Below, piece by piece: positions 23,749 through 35,107 of a stretch of DNA of 64,000 nt. How positions within the stretch are numbered: position 1 is the first letter of the stretch; every line of letters starts with the position of its first letter. The stretch comes from Laburnicola sp. R22_1 (Eukaryota > Ascomycota > Dothideomycetes > Pleosporales > Didymosphaeriaceae), in NCBI GenBank assembly GCA_014281115.1, contig JACONQ010000016.1, positions 2,232,001-2,296,000 of the forward strand, given 5' to 3'. Under the pieces are notes generated by a model. That model was not told where the DNA came from, made no database searches, and saw only the letters and a list, made by a program, of their open reading frames with translations. The translations under genes were made by a program, and so were the position numbers.

Positions 23749-25350
23749 TTACTCAGGAGGAGGAGGAGTCATCACAATGTCAATGGCCTCTGGCTCGCTC
23801 TCGGTATCGGTGTCCGAGACTTCTTCGCCCACCATGATCGTATCCTCGGCCTTCTTATCAGGCACAGTCGGTGTCGGCTCGCGGACCGGCGTCGCGTTCC
23901 CCGCAGTCGATGGTCCCATATGTATCTGATGAAGCAGCGCCTCGTCTCCCCACTGCAAGAGGTGGAATTCCAGCTCCCGGTCTGCCTTGGATAGCCCGAT
24001 CGTTGGAACAACCTGAGATTTGAGGTCGAACAACGGCGCACTGAAGAAAGGGTCCGCCGGCTTCGGCATCCAAACGACACCTTGTAGACCCTCGAGAGCG
24101 CGCATGTCGTGCTCTGCGGCCATGCGGTCCGTCACCTGGCTCTTCTTGAAGCCCGCAAGGGTGAACATGAGATTCCATCGTACGATTTCCGAGTTGAAGA
24201 TGTAGTAAAATGGCTGCCCATAGCTGTCGGGGAGGTGGAAATGGATCCGATGCTCGTGGCCGTAGTGCAGCAACGTGCTGATCAGCTTCATGTACTGATC
24301 GACCATCTTGACGACAAAGGGACCGCAGGGACCGTGGTCCTCTTTCCAAGTGCTGTTATGCCGGTTCTGGTGGGGAGCGTTGTACTCGACCACGAACTTG
24401 TATTCCTCCCCGAGCAGTTTTCCAATGGCATACGCCATGGTGCGGCCGTCCTCCTGCCACTCCTTGTGATGGTTGTACAAGGAGTCCACAAAGTGCGCCT
24501 TGCCATTGGGTCGGTCGATGGCGAGGAGCGCCCAGTGTGTGCCCTGCTCCTCGGCCATGCTGGTCTCTCCGTATCCATTGTTGAGAGGCATGAAGATCCA
24601 CCTCTTGTCCTCCAACATGGCCTTGTACTCACTCAGTTGGGTCATGTCCGCGAAAGGATCAGCGCCGAGACGTATGCATTGGGCGCTCATGGAGGTCGCG
24701 ACCCCAATGCGGTTCGCATCGCCGTTGTAGCGAATACAAAGAAGTTCGAGCGCAACGTCCAGGACGCTGTCCCGGAACCAGCACTCAGGCCAGCTCATGT
24801 CGACCATGCTGTGGAAGTCCTCGTTCGTGATCGAAGTCTTGCCGACGTCCAAGTAGAGCTTGTTGTCGATCTCTGGTCTAACTTGGCTTCCTCGATGGAG
24901 CTCGCGGTAACGAAGCGGCTCTGGGAGTCCGAGGAGGGGCCTGCGCTGCGGTGGCTCGTCTGTCTTGTGTGCGTGAATCGGCACTTGCTCGAGGCCCAAT
25001 GTAGACTGCGCGGGGTATGCGAACCGCTCTTTCTCAACCTCACCGTGGCCTTGTGGGCGGGGAATTTGGACAGCGTAGACTACGTCGACTGAATTGCGGC
25101 GCGACCGCAGTGCAGGTCGCGTGGCGTTTGTCGGCGGCATGCCGCGGTCGAATCCGCGTGATGAGTTCATGCTCAGCGTAGCAGTCTCGTGGCGAATCAG
25201 GCTGCCGGTTTGCACGTAGGGGTGGGCGCGCTGGTTGTGGGCATCTGTCGCAACCGGCGTCCAATTCGGACTCGGCGCCGCAGCTAGCGTGTTCATGTTG
25301 GGAGTAGAAGCGCGTGACGATGAAGACGCGTCGTTGATGGAAGGTGCCAT
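23749..25350 (-). CDS. Ulp1/SENP-like (C48-type) cysteine protease
   Basis: Putative SUMO- or ubiquitin-like-protein protease with a papain-like fold. The model is one exon of 533 residues. The catalytic domain is in the C-terminal two thirds: THWALLAID supplies His272, AHFVDSLYN supplies Asp289, and DHGPCGPFVVKMVDQYM supplies Cys342, in the His-Asp-Cys order of C48 peptidases. The usual Gln before the Cys is not in its textbook position (PHQNRHNSTWKEDHGPCG). The N-terminal 150 residues are Ser/Pro/Arg-rich and disordered, and the end is acidic (SDTDTESEPEAID, then PPPPE). The stop overlaps a strong donor (GAGTAAGT), so a spliced C-terminal extension is possible. The SUMO specificity is inferred from family only. 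Confidence 0.82.
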   Translation of the reverse strand: MAPSINDASSSSRASTPNMNTLAAAPSPNWTPVATDAHNQRAHPYVQTGSLIRHETATLSMNSSRGFDRGMPPTNATRPALRSRRNSVDVVYAVQIPRPQGHGEVEKERFAYPAQSTLGLEQVPIHAHKTDEPPQRRPLLGLPEPLRYRELHRGSQVRPEIDNKLYLDVGKTSITNEDFHSMVDMSWPECWFRDSVLDVALELLCIRYNGDANRIGVATSMSAQCIRLGADPFADMTQLSEYKAMLEDKRWIFMPLNNGYGETSMAEEQGTHWALLAIDRPNGKAHFVDSLYNHHKEWQEDGRTMAYAIGKLLGEEYKFVVEYNAPHQNRHNSTWKEDHGPCGPFVVKMVDQYMKLISTLLHYGHEHRIHFHLPDSYGQPFYYIFNSEIVRWNLMFTLAGFKKSQVTDRMAAEHDMRALEGLQGVVWMPKPADPFFSAPLFDLKSQVVPTIGLSKADRELEFHLLQWGDEALLHQIHMGPSTAGNATPVREPTPTVPDKKAEDTIMVGEEVSDTDTESEPEAIDIVMTPPPPE

Positions 25351-25711
25351 CGTTGGGAACTTCGCGTTTTGGACGTTGTGGGGTGTTGAGTGTTAGGGTG
25401 AGTGTTAGGGTTGAGTGTCGTGGAGAGAGCGATATATAGCACCAAATAATGTTATGTAAGCGGAAGAGTATTATCTGGTAAGGTGAAAGCGCTGGGTTCT
25501 GCTCGTGGTCCACTCAGGTGAATACCCATTGTGCACAATGGTGAAAGAACTGCAATCCTTAGCACCCCCGCTGAGATTAGTATAGATTGCGATCATGGTA
25601 GAGATGTTACACGTGATAAATAAAATGGAAAATTATACTGCCTTGTATTTAAAGAATAAATAACGATTGTGGTCGGCGGTCGTGACGGTTGCTTCACTCG
25701 TTTGCTACGGT

Positions 25712-27592
25712 CTACCAACCAACAGCGTTTTGCAATGCAAACGAAATACGCTGTGCAGAAAACCACATCTCGAGCGACCTATACTGAGGGGTCAATATAC
25801 GGCAACAAAAAGAAGAATTCAGTAACGAACATGTTGCTTCGTATGTGCATTTGCCGAGAATACGAATAGCAGGAACGATAGGTGTTCTCCCGCCCTCAGC
25901 CGTGACCCCACTCTCTATCGTTATGATCAAAGGCATTCTAAGCCCATTGACAACGATTGACGCCGCTATGACTTCGCCATGAGGATTTCCGGGGACATGA
26001 TATTCAAAGCTTTCCTCGATAAACACGATGTTTGCGTTGGCGTTTTTGGGGAGCCAATCCAACATAAAGTAGTGTATTGCATCATCTGTCACAGCCCACG
26101 ACCAGTATGGAGCACGGTAAGTCACTACGTCCTTTGCGTGAGTCTGTCTCACCCATAAAAGACCCGAGGCGAGGTCGCAACTCCAGATGCCAGCAAAATA
26201 TTGCCCTCCGAGTGCCCTGTGCACCCGCCGACATTTATGGCTTGGGAGATAGTACAACACTGCCAGTAGATGTCGTTTTCTCCGTAAGATATGTTGCGAG
26301 GCGAGAGGATACTCTCCTGGAAAGTCCAGACACGAGCCAATAAGGGTAAAAGGTCGGTATCGGATTCGGGGTCAACTTCAAGGTCCCAATCCCATCTTTC
26401 AAGAGTGACCGTAGACTGCTGAGATTCTTTTGCCGATGATCGATCATTGCACTCTGGAAATATCCGCAATTCAACAGGTGCAGGATATGTTGCAGCAGGT
26501 GGCGCCATTAGTATCCCGTGCGTACTCCGAGGAGAAGCGGAAGCTGAGAGTGTAACCGTCGCATTGAGATAAATGGAGTCCATTACTTTGGATTCACGTT
26601 CCCAATCCACCTCTGAATCCTGAAGAATACAGAGAGAATCGATCCATAGATACCGGATCTGGAGCTTGCGTGTGATTGTGATAGCATCTTTGAAGTTCGC
26701 TGGTAGTTCAGAATGGGTAATGCCGTCAAGGAAAGTCTGTATGTTGTCGGTTGATAAGACAGGCGTGATGGGGCCTCCCCAGCAATGACTGAGCGCCACG
26801 TATTCTCGCCTAGCTCCATGGGTGTCAATAATGCGGAGACAAGGTAAGTGGTCCACCACGCAGACGTCAATTACGCGTGTGGGAAGGGATGGAACGGTCT
26901 TATAATGACATTTTGAATGGGACGTCTGGCACTCGTGCAACCAGCTTCTTAGGATTCGATAGTGGTTGTCGGAGTCAAAATCCAGATCACGTCGAAACCA
27001 GCCGATTTGCCAGGGTTCTAAACGCACAGTACTTGCTGAATGGTACGATCGTTGGTAAGTGATTGTAGGTTGTGGGCAATATTGAGCACTCGGCTTTGCA
27101 CTAACCTTGCGAGATGTTGATAGAAAGGATAAAGCAGACCATCTGCCACCGAGGGCCGACCTGAATCATGAGCCAATTGAAGACCTCGACTTCAGAGCTC
27201 TCTGATGCCACATTTTGTGCATCACCGATGGCAATTTTAATATCTGAAGATGGAAGTCTCAAGGCTGCAGCATATAGCGATTGTTCGACATTGCACTTTT
27301 CGCCCTCCCAGATATCGGCCCACTCAGAAAAGTTTCGATCGTATCGGTAACCTTTCAAACATTGTACGAGCAAGCGACACAAATCACACCCAGCGCGTGC
27401 TGACTCGTCCCGTTCCCGTACAGACTGGTGGTGCCGGTAAAAGTAAGTTTCAGGAAATTTATATGGTTCATACTCCTGGCGGGCCCGATCGACGAGGCGG
27501 CTGATTGAGAGTTCGGAGCAAAGGCTTACCCCTGTTTGCCATATTGGACAAACGTCTGGATATCGTGTGTTACACCAGGATAGGTAATGCAA
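25712..27592 (-). CDS. HET-domain (heterokaryon incompatibility) protein, centre missing, probably degenerate
   Basis: HET-domain proteins trigger cell death after fusion of unlike fungal strains. Exon 1 (27592-27106) and exon 2 (from 27035) are joined by a 70-nt intron (GTTAGT ... TTCAG). Motifs: CDLCRLLVQCL, REYVALSHCWGG, RYLWIDSLCILQDSEVDWER and RVWTFQESILSPRNISYGEN. After DIYWQCC the frame ends in a stop at 26149, while the conserved C-terminal block FAGIWSCDLASGLLWVRQ and RAPYWSWA is in another frame down to 25712. The ~80-100 residues normally between these blocks are absent. A weak GTGTTG ... CACAG intron (about 26258-26214) could restore frame but not the missing segment. I read this as an internally deleted copy, possibly a pseudogene. 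Confidence 0.72.
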
Positions 27593-27914
27593 AGGTGGAA
27601 TGTACTCAAACTTGTATTATGCGGCTGTAGCGGAGCGACAAGTGTGACGATGAGGGTTCGTTTACTGGTGGTAGTGGTGAAGAGATGTCGAAGTGGAAGT
27701 GATGTACGAGAGTAATATGCGAAGATGAGGGGTAGTGACGAGACTGAAAACAGGCAGCAATGGCAAGAGCACCTCAGACACGATCGCCGATCCATCTCCG
27801 ACGCTAACCGCATCCACACCCACCAAGCTGATATTCGCACAGCCTGATTGCAATGTCTTTCCCATACCCTTCGGAGGCTGACACCAACAGCTTCTTTCTT
27901 CTTGAAATCACAAG
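27593..27914. promoter_or_regulatory. Shared promoter of the divergent HET pair
   Basis: Only 322 bp separate the two divergent HET-domain start codons, so regulatory signals must be shared or overlapping. No specific factor site is assigned. Confidence 0.5.
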
Positions 27915-30705
27915 ATGGAAAGCATAACAAGCCCTCATTACACGTATTCCCCTCTCCTCCCTCACCCCAACAGCATCCGGCTGCTGCGCCTCCTCCCTTC
28001 CAGCCTCGCCGATGCTCCCATAGAATGCCAGATCTTCAACTACTCTCTCACAGTCCCTCGTCGTACTTCACACCTGTACGAATGTTTGTCGTACGTGTGG
28101 GGGAGTGTAGAGAACAAGTCTTACATATACATCGAAGGCGCGCAGCTCGCTGTGACGCAGAACCTATACGCGGCGTTTCGACGATTACGCGATCCATACC
28201 TCGATCGGGTTTTGTGGGTCGATGCAGTGTGCATCAACCAGGGTGATCTGGAAGAGAGAGGACACCAGGTACAATTCATGGCCATGATATATGCTTATGC
28301 GAGTCGGGTGGTTGTGTGGCTCGGTGAAGAGGCGGATGGGAGTAGCGAGGCTATGGAGTTTATTCGTCAAGAAGCTAATAGAGTTTATGGCCGGTTGAGA
28401 AAGGGGGAAATTGCAGACGACGAATTCGAGCCAGACGATACTGGCTCTGATTCCCCTAGCGGATCTGAATACGGCAGTCCAAACGGGGCTGATTGGAGTG
28501 GTTCTAGCATCTCTGGATACTCAGTTTTCCAGAGTGAAGTGGGTATTGCTTTGCATGGCAATCGTAACGTGCAAGATCTTCGATTTCAGGGGCAAACCAT
28601 GGCGCTTTTGAGAAGGCCATGGTTTCGCCGCATATGGGTACCGTGCCCCTAAACCCCTGAGATCTTGCTGACATTTGACAGGTACTCCAAGAGATAGCTG
28701 CGGCCCGTGTCATGATTGTACTTTGCGGTGAAGAAGAGCTTACCGGTGCTTGCTTTTACTGGGGTCTGCGGGGTCTGACAAAATACTACAAGACCACCGA
28801 TGTTTACGGCACGCTCTCTTCTATCACATACTTGTTCGGTGATACGAGTATGTTGCGTTTGAACGAAGCCAGTGCAAGGGAACCATTCCGTCTTGGACTT
28901 TGTCCACTCTCCCAGCTTGTTGACATGTTCCGGACGCGAGAAGCCACAGACCGACGTGACCAGGTCTTTGCCTTACTTGGAATGACCACAACTAATCCGG
29001 TGAAAGATGATCTAGCACCCAACTATGAAATGGAATGGAGCGATTTGTTTCAAAACTTGATCCATTCAATCCTCGGAGCGAAGGTCGAGGCATCCTGGGA
29101 GTCTGGCAATGGAAAAGAGTACGGGCAGCTTTTCGGAAAAGGTCACCTTGTGGGCCGCATCAGCAGGGTACATGGCTTAAAGGGAAACTGCCAAATCGTC
29201 GACGTGAAACCAATGGTACCAGAAAAATCCCTATTCCTAACTCATGGTTTTGGATGGGCGTTACATACTTCAACAGATCCGGTTCAGGAGAACGATTTGG
29301 TTTGCTGGCTTGAAGGCGCTACAGAATGGACTGTAATTCGACCCCAAATTGACCACTTCGGCATCGTTGTAATCGCAGCGCCGTTCCCCAAGGATCTTAA
29401 AGAAGAAGTCTTTGATACGATGCGAGGACCATCCAAAGTATGTACACGATAGAGTAATAAGTAATGCTCTTTTGCTAACCAATTTAGTCGAATCGAAATT
29501 TCCATCTGAAATTGTATTTTGACCTTACAGGGTATTCGAGCGATCCAACGCTGGAATTATGGAACGGGCCCAGGCGATCATTGGCTTTCTCCGATATGGC
29601 GCAATCACTCGAGGATGTCAATGATATAGTACGCATTGAGTCACTGGCTGAACATGCAGTCAAATGCTTCCAGGCTGGAGTTCCTGAAACAGCCATCGAA
29701 CATCTTCAACTTTTGCAAACCATCATACCTAATTGGGACTGGTATGTCTATTGGAAGCGTAGACTTCAGTCTGTGATATCAGACGACATAGACATAAGAC
29801 TAGACGTCACCAAATTCGGATCTCATCTAGCTAGCAACTTCAGCTCCCTGATATTGACACTGACCCGGGACGATTTCCATTACGCAGGAAGAGATATGCT
29901 TCAGGGGCTAGCCCTGATGTTCGATATATGGGGGGCTGAAATCACAGCCAAGGACGCCGCTGCCCTGATACAACATATCAGCGCAATGGACTGGAATTCT
30001 TTTCCAGACTGGTGGCAGATGGGAATCGTCGACGTGATCGTGCGTGCGACGATGAAGAATTCTGAATGGACCTTACCATTTATCAAGGACTTAATCAACC
30101 ACTTAAAGACTAACGACCGTATCATGTTCTGTCTTGTTGTCATCCTTAAAGGTTGCAAAACAGGGCCCCAACGATGGAAGCAGACAGCCGTGGAAGCCCT
30201 GCTTCGAGCTTATCCTGAGATGCAGTGGAAGACATCAGCAGATGAGACCCGACGGACGACGACAGACTTCGAAGCATTCATTGAAACAGTCCTCAAGTTT
30301 TGGATGGAGATAAACATATGGCCTAAAGAACAATACTCAGGTGCGGTCACTTATGCTCGCTTTATTGACTTATGGAAGGCCTGCTCCCGTGGCTCCATTG
30401 CTCAATGCGAAAAGCTCCTAGAGGAGAAAAGCCAGGGCTCAGACGATTATGTGTATCGCTGGAATAATTTTGCTCCTATACGCAAAGATAGAACTGGAAG
30501 ATGGGGAAGCATCACGGCGTTCGAGGCAGCAGCAATGGGCGGGCATGTTGGTTGTTGCGAAGTCGTGTTAAAGTACGGTCTCTACGTGAGTCCAATCGTG
30601 CGACAGGCCATATATGCCCGTGGAGATGAGTCCAATAGCATCTACCCAAACGCAAAGACGATATCGTATCTATTACGTCAGTACTATGAGGGGGACAATC
30701 AATAG
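27915..30705 (+). CDS. HET-domain protein with C-terminal ankyrin-like segment
   Basis: Intact HET-domain gene in three exons: 27915-28637, 28682-29437 and 29488-30705. Introns are 44 and 50 nt (GTACCG ... GACAG; GTATGT ... TTTAG with branch TGCTAAC), giving 898 residues. HET motifs: YECLSYVWGS, DRVLWVDAVCINQGDLEERG, and RPWFRRIW joined across intron 1 to VLQEIAAARVMIVLCG, the usual HET junction. An acidic Ser/Asp insertion sits before that junction. The middle contains ATDRRDQVFALLGM, the normal DK/R-x-QVYALLGL block. Near the end, ITAFEAAAMGGHVGCCEVVL resembles an ankyrin repeat. The role in non-self recognition is inferred from family. It is divergent from the damaged HET gene. Confidence 0.88.
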
Positions 30706-31408
30706 CTATCTTGAGACCTATTCAAGTTGAGCCAGGAACAACACCGGTCAGTCACCAGTTGTATCTTCGTGCAATGCTCTCAGCAGTAGCTGACAAATCG
30801 AAGACGCCAACATCAGTTCCAGACCTGGGCCCTAGGTCCCTCTCTCTATTTCAGACATCATCATTGCCGAAAAAGAATCCACCTCTCATATCGGAACTGA
30901 TCTCCAACCGTACAGATGGAAAGAGGCGCAATGGGGTGAACGACAATGACGTTGACAGCCACGTGGCCAAGAAATAAGGAAGTCGCGACCCATCGACGAA
31001 CGCAGACAACTGCACCTCCAAGCTCATATCAGTAAACCTGAAGTTTTGCCATCCCTCTCTACGCCTTTTTCAACACTGAAAAGGGACACTGTAAAATTGC
31101 CGAACGAACGCAACGGTCAAAACGCACAGTACCAGCACCAATACATTCATCGTCTTTCCAACGGATCACCTAGACACACCGCACACGAAGAACCCAGCTC
31201 GCCGCCCAACCCTCCTTTTTTCTACTCGGCGCTTCTACCGCAGCTTCACTAGTTTCCCAATGCATGTTATCAATCACGTAAATTTTATCGTCAATCACCC
31301 AGACTTCCGTGCTCTGCAAAGAGGTTCAACCGAAACGTTCAACTAACTATCCAACGAGTCTTTCAACCTAACTTTTCAACCCTACTCATCAACTCTACTC
31401 ATCGACTC

Positions 31409-31506
31409 AACTTATTTAACCCAACTTATTTAACCCAACTTATTTAACCCAACTTATTTAACCCAACTTATTTAACCCAACTTATTTAACCCAACTTATT
31501 CAACCC
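31409..31506. repeat. Seven copies of a 14-bp tandem repeat
   Basis: The unit AACTTATTTAACCC repeats with exact 14-bp spacing (starts at 31409, 31423, 31437, 31451, 31465, 31479 and 31493). The copies are essentially identical, so the array is young or homogenised. Confidence 0.93.
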
Positions 31507-31592
31507 AGCTTTTCAATCCAGCTTCTCAAACTTTTTGAACCTTTCTCAACCAACCGCCCTTCCTTCTACCCTAGACTTTTAACCCACACTTT

Positions 31593-31815
31593 CAACCCAA
31601 TTTCCAACCCACAAGCTCACCCCAACTCTTCACCTCACTCTCAACCCAATTTCCAACCCACAAGCTCACCCCAACTCTTCACCTCACTCTCAACCCAATT
31701 TCCAACCCACAAGCTCACCCCAACTCTTCACCTCACTCTCAACCCAATTTCCAACCCACAAGCTCACCCCAACTCTTCACCTCACTCTCAACCCAATTTC
31801 CAACCCACAAGCCCA
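31593..31815. repeat. 49-bp tandem repeat, four full copies plus a part copy
   Basis: CAACCCAATTTCCAACCC recurs at 31593, 31642, 31691, 31740 and 31789, exactly 49 bp apart. The rest of each unit reads ACAAGCTCACCCCAACTC and then a TCACCTCACTCT-type tail. The copies look identical until the last, which diverges after ACAAGCCC. Confidence 0.93.
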
Positions 31816-32294
31816 ACCTAACTCTCTACCAAACTCACTAACCCAGCTTTTCAACCCTACCCATAAACCCAACTCTTCACCCAACTCTTCAACCCTACTC
31901 CTTATCAACCCCACAATTAATCTAACTTTCAACCCAACTCTCAACCCTACTTACTCATCAACCCAACCTCCCAACCCATCTCCTAACCCAACTCATCGAC
32001 CCAACCCTCAACCCAACTTCCACCAACTTTCCAACCCAATATCCACTCATCTCTCAACCCAATCTCCAACCCATCTTCCATCCACTTTTCAACCCAGACT
32101 CGAACCCATTCTCCCCCCACCCCTCTAAAACTCCCACGCACCAAACCATCCTTACTTTCCCCATTTCACAACCTTCAAGAGGAGTCCTGATTTAACATCC
32201 AATCGACGTCACATTCACAACAAACACACACAGATCCATTCCTTTCATTTGTATATTTCACTCTCATTACCTACCCCTCCCCCCCACCACCAAA

Positions 32295-34122
32295 CTAACA
32301 TCTCCCCTCCACCCCCTCCGCACTAACACACAAATACTTCACCCCCTTATACGGCTGCACCCCCGCCCCCACGCCCCTACTCCTCGCCTGATCGACGGTC
32401 AAACTCTCGACTCTAACCCCACTAGCCAGCCACCCCTTGACGGAAAAACTCACCGTCGCACAACTCGGCATGAGGACTTTATTTTTGTGCGTGATATTAT
32501 TCGTGTTCGTGTTGGTTATTTTCTGGGGATGGGGGGATGAGGAATTCGGGGTTTGACGTTGGTGTTGATATGGCGAGGAGGAGGCATCGTCGTCATCGTA
32601 CGCATACGTAGCACTGCCGAGGGAAAGCGGCGTCTCTAGCCCAGAAGGAGGTAGATTTGCAGAACCATCGCCGTCACCATCGTCTTCCTCTTCATGCCCC
32701 ACGACCGTCCCACCCAGCGTCGTCACAACGCCCATCCCCGCCCCGCGATCACCCGCCATAAGCGCGCTAACCTCACGACTGCTAATCCGCCATTCTATCC
32801 GCCTATCGCCCGGTGAATACCGCGCTTCTCCCGCCCCCCGCGGGATCTTGAGATCGACTACGTTCTTGACGCCCGCGGGGAGGGGCACATGCACCACCAT
32901 TTCGTCCATAGCAGGCGCGGCCGTCGTCCCCGTGTGCGCGCCGCCGAGGCCTTTGCCCAGGCCGGCTGGGAGACTGCTTCGTCCGGGGAAGGCGGAGCCC
33001 GAGGAGCTGGGCAGCGGGCTGGACGGTTTGCCTTTGAATCGGGGGTTGAGGTGGAGGTGGACTTGGAAGTCTGCGGCTGTTGGGCCGAGCGCGGTCTGCA
33101 CCGCGACGGTGGCGGGGATGTTGAGTTTTGGCGCTGATTTCTGGGCGGACGGCGCGGTGGAGAAGGAGTCGAGGGCGGCGGGGCCGAGGAGGTCGACTTC
33201 GTAGCTTGCGAGGTCGAATTTGCCGTCGGGCGGGACGAAGGAGAGCTCGCCGGGGCGGTCTTTCCATCGGTTTAGCCGCACGCACGGGTGGAAGACGGGC
33301 AAGGCTATGGCGTTCGATATCCCGCCTGGACAGGCGAGCTGCAGAAGCAGGTCCGGCACCCCGGACACCTTGGCGGTGAATGCAATCGTCCCGTGCGCAA
33401 GCGCAGCCAGCGGCCGCCCCGAGGGCGAAAGCGTCACATGCAGCGTTTCCACAATATCCACATACATCTCATTACTCGTATGCCTGACATTCGCCCTCCG
33501 CCAGTACACCGGACTCGCCGCCGGGGGCGCGCTCCCCGTCGGCCCCAGCCGCGGACTCGGCCTGCCGCCGAGCGAAAACGGCGTCGCAGAAGGCGACAAG
33601 CTGCTCGGCGTGGAGCTCGGCAGTCCGACGCCGCCCAGCAGCGTCTTCATGAAGTTGGGCGCATCGACGACGTCTTTCAGCGCGTTGGGCTCGGTGCAGC
33701 TCACGATGCCGCCGTCGACCATCTCGCCGAGCAGCTGCGCCACGACATCGTAGTGGCTTTCGATCTTGCTGGCGAGCAGCGGGGCGCCGAGGAAGTCTTC
33801 GAGCGCGTCGGCGACGCGGTGCAGGAATTCGAGCACCTGGAGGGGTTCCGTGTCCGTCGACGAGGGGCAGAGGAAGAGCAGTTGGTCTTGGACGGTGGAG
33901 TAGAGCAGCGTCGGCGGGTTTGTGTTCGGGAGATAGAGGAGCGACGGCCGTGGTGAGGGCTGCGCGAGGTACAGCGGGAGGAGGGTGCTGCCAGAGGGCG
34001 GGCGACCGGTGTAGATGTGTTCGAGGAGGGGTGTGCTACCGGTGTGAGCTTTTAGATATTCATTAGGGGAGATACGCGTACTTGGACTCGTCGAAGATGT
34101 AGAGAGCTTCTATCGAGCTCAT
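32295..34122 (-). CDS. APM3: AP-3 adaptor complex mu subunit
   Basis: Medium chain of the AP-3 adaptor, which sorts cargo from Golgi/endosome to the vacuole. Exon 1 (34122-34082) encodes MSSIEALYIFDES; a 46-nt intron (GTACGC ... GGTAG, branch CCTAATG) leads to exon 2 (34035-32295), starting TPLLEHIYTGRPPSGSTLLP. The model has 593 residues. The N-terminal longin-like part includes LEFLHRVADALEDFLG and ESHYDVVAQLLGEMVDGGIV. The mu-homology domain starts near VYWRRANVRHTSNEMYVDIV and ends in GVKYLCVSAEG. Disordered Ser/Gly/Thr insertions in the second half make it longer than animal mu3 (about 418 residues). It shares a 208-bp divergent promoter with the DMAC1-like gene. Confidence 0.88.
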
Positions 34123-34330
34123 CGTTGGCGCAGAATCTCCCGGGCGCCCTCCATGCGGACGCGGCGTGCAAGTTGTCGTCGGGCATTTGGCGGGGAGCCG
34201 AGCTGTGAAATGACGACGGAGCGCTCTGCAAGGGTCCGACCGACCTCTCGGAACATCAGCCTAGATCTGGACCTCTGCTCAACTTCACGCCCATCCGTCC
34301 ATCACCCACACGCCACCACCTCCATCAAGC

Positions 34331-34669
34331 ATGTCCCGAATAGAACCCACGATCCCGACCTTCAAAGAGGCGCTAAAACAAGACAAGACGCAATACGACG
34401 ACTGCACACCCTGTCGCATCGTAGGTGAGTGTCGTCGCCTACACCTCATCTCAACCTTAATCAGACGCCTGACGACAATGTAAACAGGCTCTGCCGTGTT
34501 CCTCGGCGCCGGAGCCTTCACCTACGTGTCCGGCCACTCGCAATTGAAGGCACAGGAGGCGGCTATCCTGAAGAGCAAGAGCATGTTCGGCATGGCCTCG
34601 CGGAGGGCAGCCATCACGGGCACGGCGGCGGTCATGGTCGGACTGGGCGTGTACAGATGGTTCGCATGA
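34331..34669 (+). CDS. Small mitochondrial membrane protein, DMAC1-like (DUF4536)
   Basis: 91-residue protein in two exons (34331-34424 and 34488-34669) with a 63-nt intron (GTGAGT ... AACAG) splitting a Gly codon. A Cys pair in DDCTPCRIVGSAVFLGAGAF opens the first hydrophobic segment, and a second (AAITGTAAVMVGLGVYRWF) closes the protein. This layout matches distal membrane-arm assembly component 1-like proteins, which help assemble respiratory complex I in the mitochondrial inner membrane. Function is by family resemblance only. It is divergent from AP-3 mu. Confidence 0.78.
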
Positions 34670-34850
34670 GCTACGAGTGAATACGCCACGGTCCGCAAGG
34701 TCACGCGAGCATGGAAAGGCGTTGGATGGTTTCAGGGATACGATACCCCGTGAGTGTATGTATGATTACTGTGTAATCGGCGACAGGGCCGCAAGCTCTA
34801 GAATCTGGATATCTTCATATCACATACAGCTAGGAAAACCTCTCTGTACA

Positions 34851-34942
34851 GACACCACCCCATGCTTCGTACGAAGAGTAAGCCAAATGGCTCTTAGACA
34901 CCACCCCATGCTTCGCACGAAAAGTAAGCCATATGGCTCTTC
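34851..34942. repeat. Tandem pair of a 46-bp unit in the 3' flank of the DMAC1-like gene
   Basis: Copies at 34851-34896 and 34897-34942 share GACACCACCCCATGCTTCG and AGTAAGCC...ATGGCTCTT. They differ at a few positions only. The unit lies just beyond the gene's stop codon and may be in its 3' UTR. Confidence 0.85.
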
Positions 34943-35107
34943 CATGGTATAAAACGAATTCCACAAGGAATATCTCCCTGAAATGCAATCCATGCACACC
35001 CCCAGTGCTTCCACCACGCCTCTAATGAAAACGCCGTCGCTGTGTGCAATGCAAAGAGGCCGTTATTCGATCGGTTCCGGTAAAAGTCGCCAGCAAAAAA
35101 GTGCCAC

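Larger units (their letters stand above)
30706..32294. other. Gene-poor, C-rich minisatellite field
   Basis: No gene supported beyond a weak 68-codon frame at 30771-30977. From about 31330 to 32110 the plus strand is almost free of G and built of variants of CAACCCAAYTT. Two ordered arrays inside it are listed separately. Confidence 0.6.

Noticed and set aside
24109..25092. 327-codon plus-strand frame
   Set aside because: It is antisense to the Ulp1-like protease; Val/Leu-rich content is typical of a reverse-strand shadow.
30771..30977. 68-codon frame after the HET gene, ending DSHVAKK
   Set aside because: No intron signal linking it to the HET gene and no domain; left unannotated.
31330..32110. 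Internal telomeric repeat
   Set aside because: The unit is CAACCC-based and lacks the CCCTAA hexamer; only a loose resemblance.
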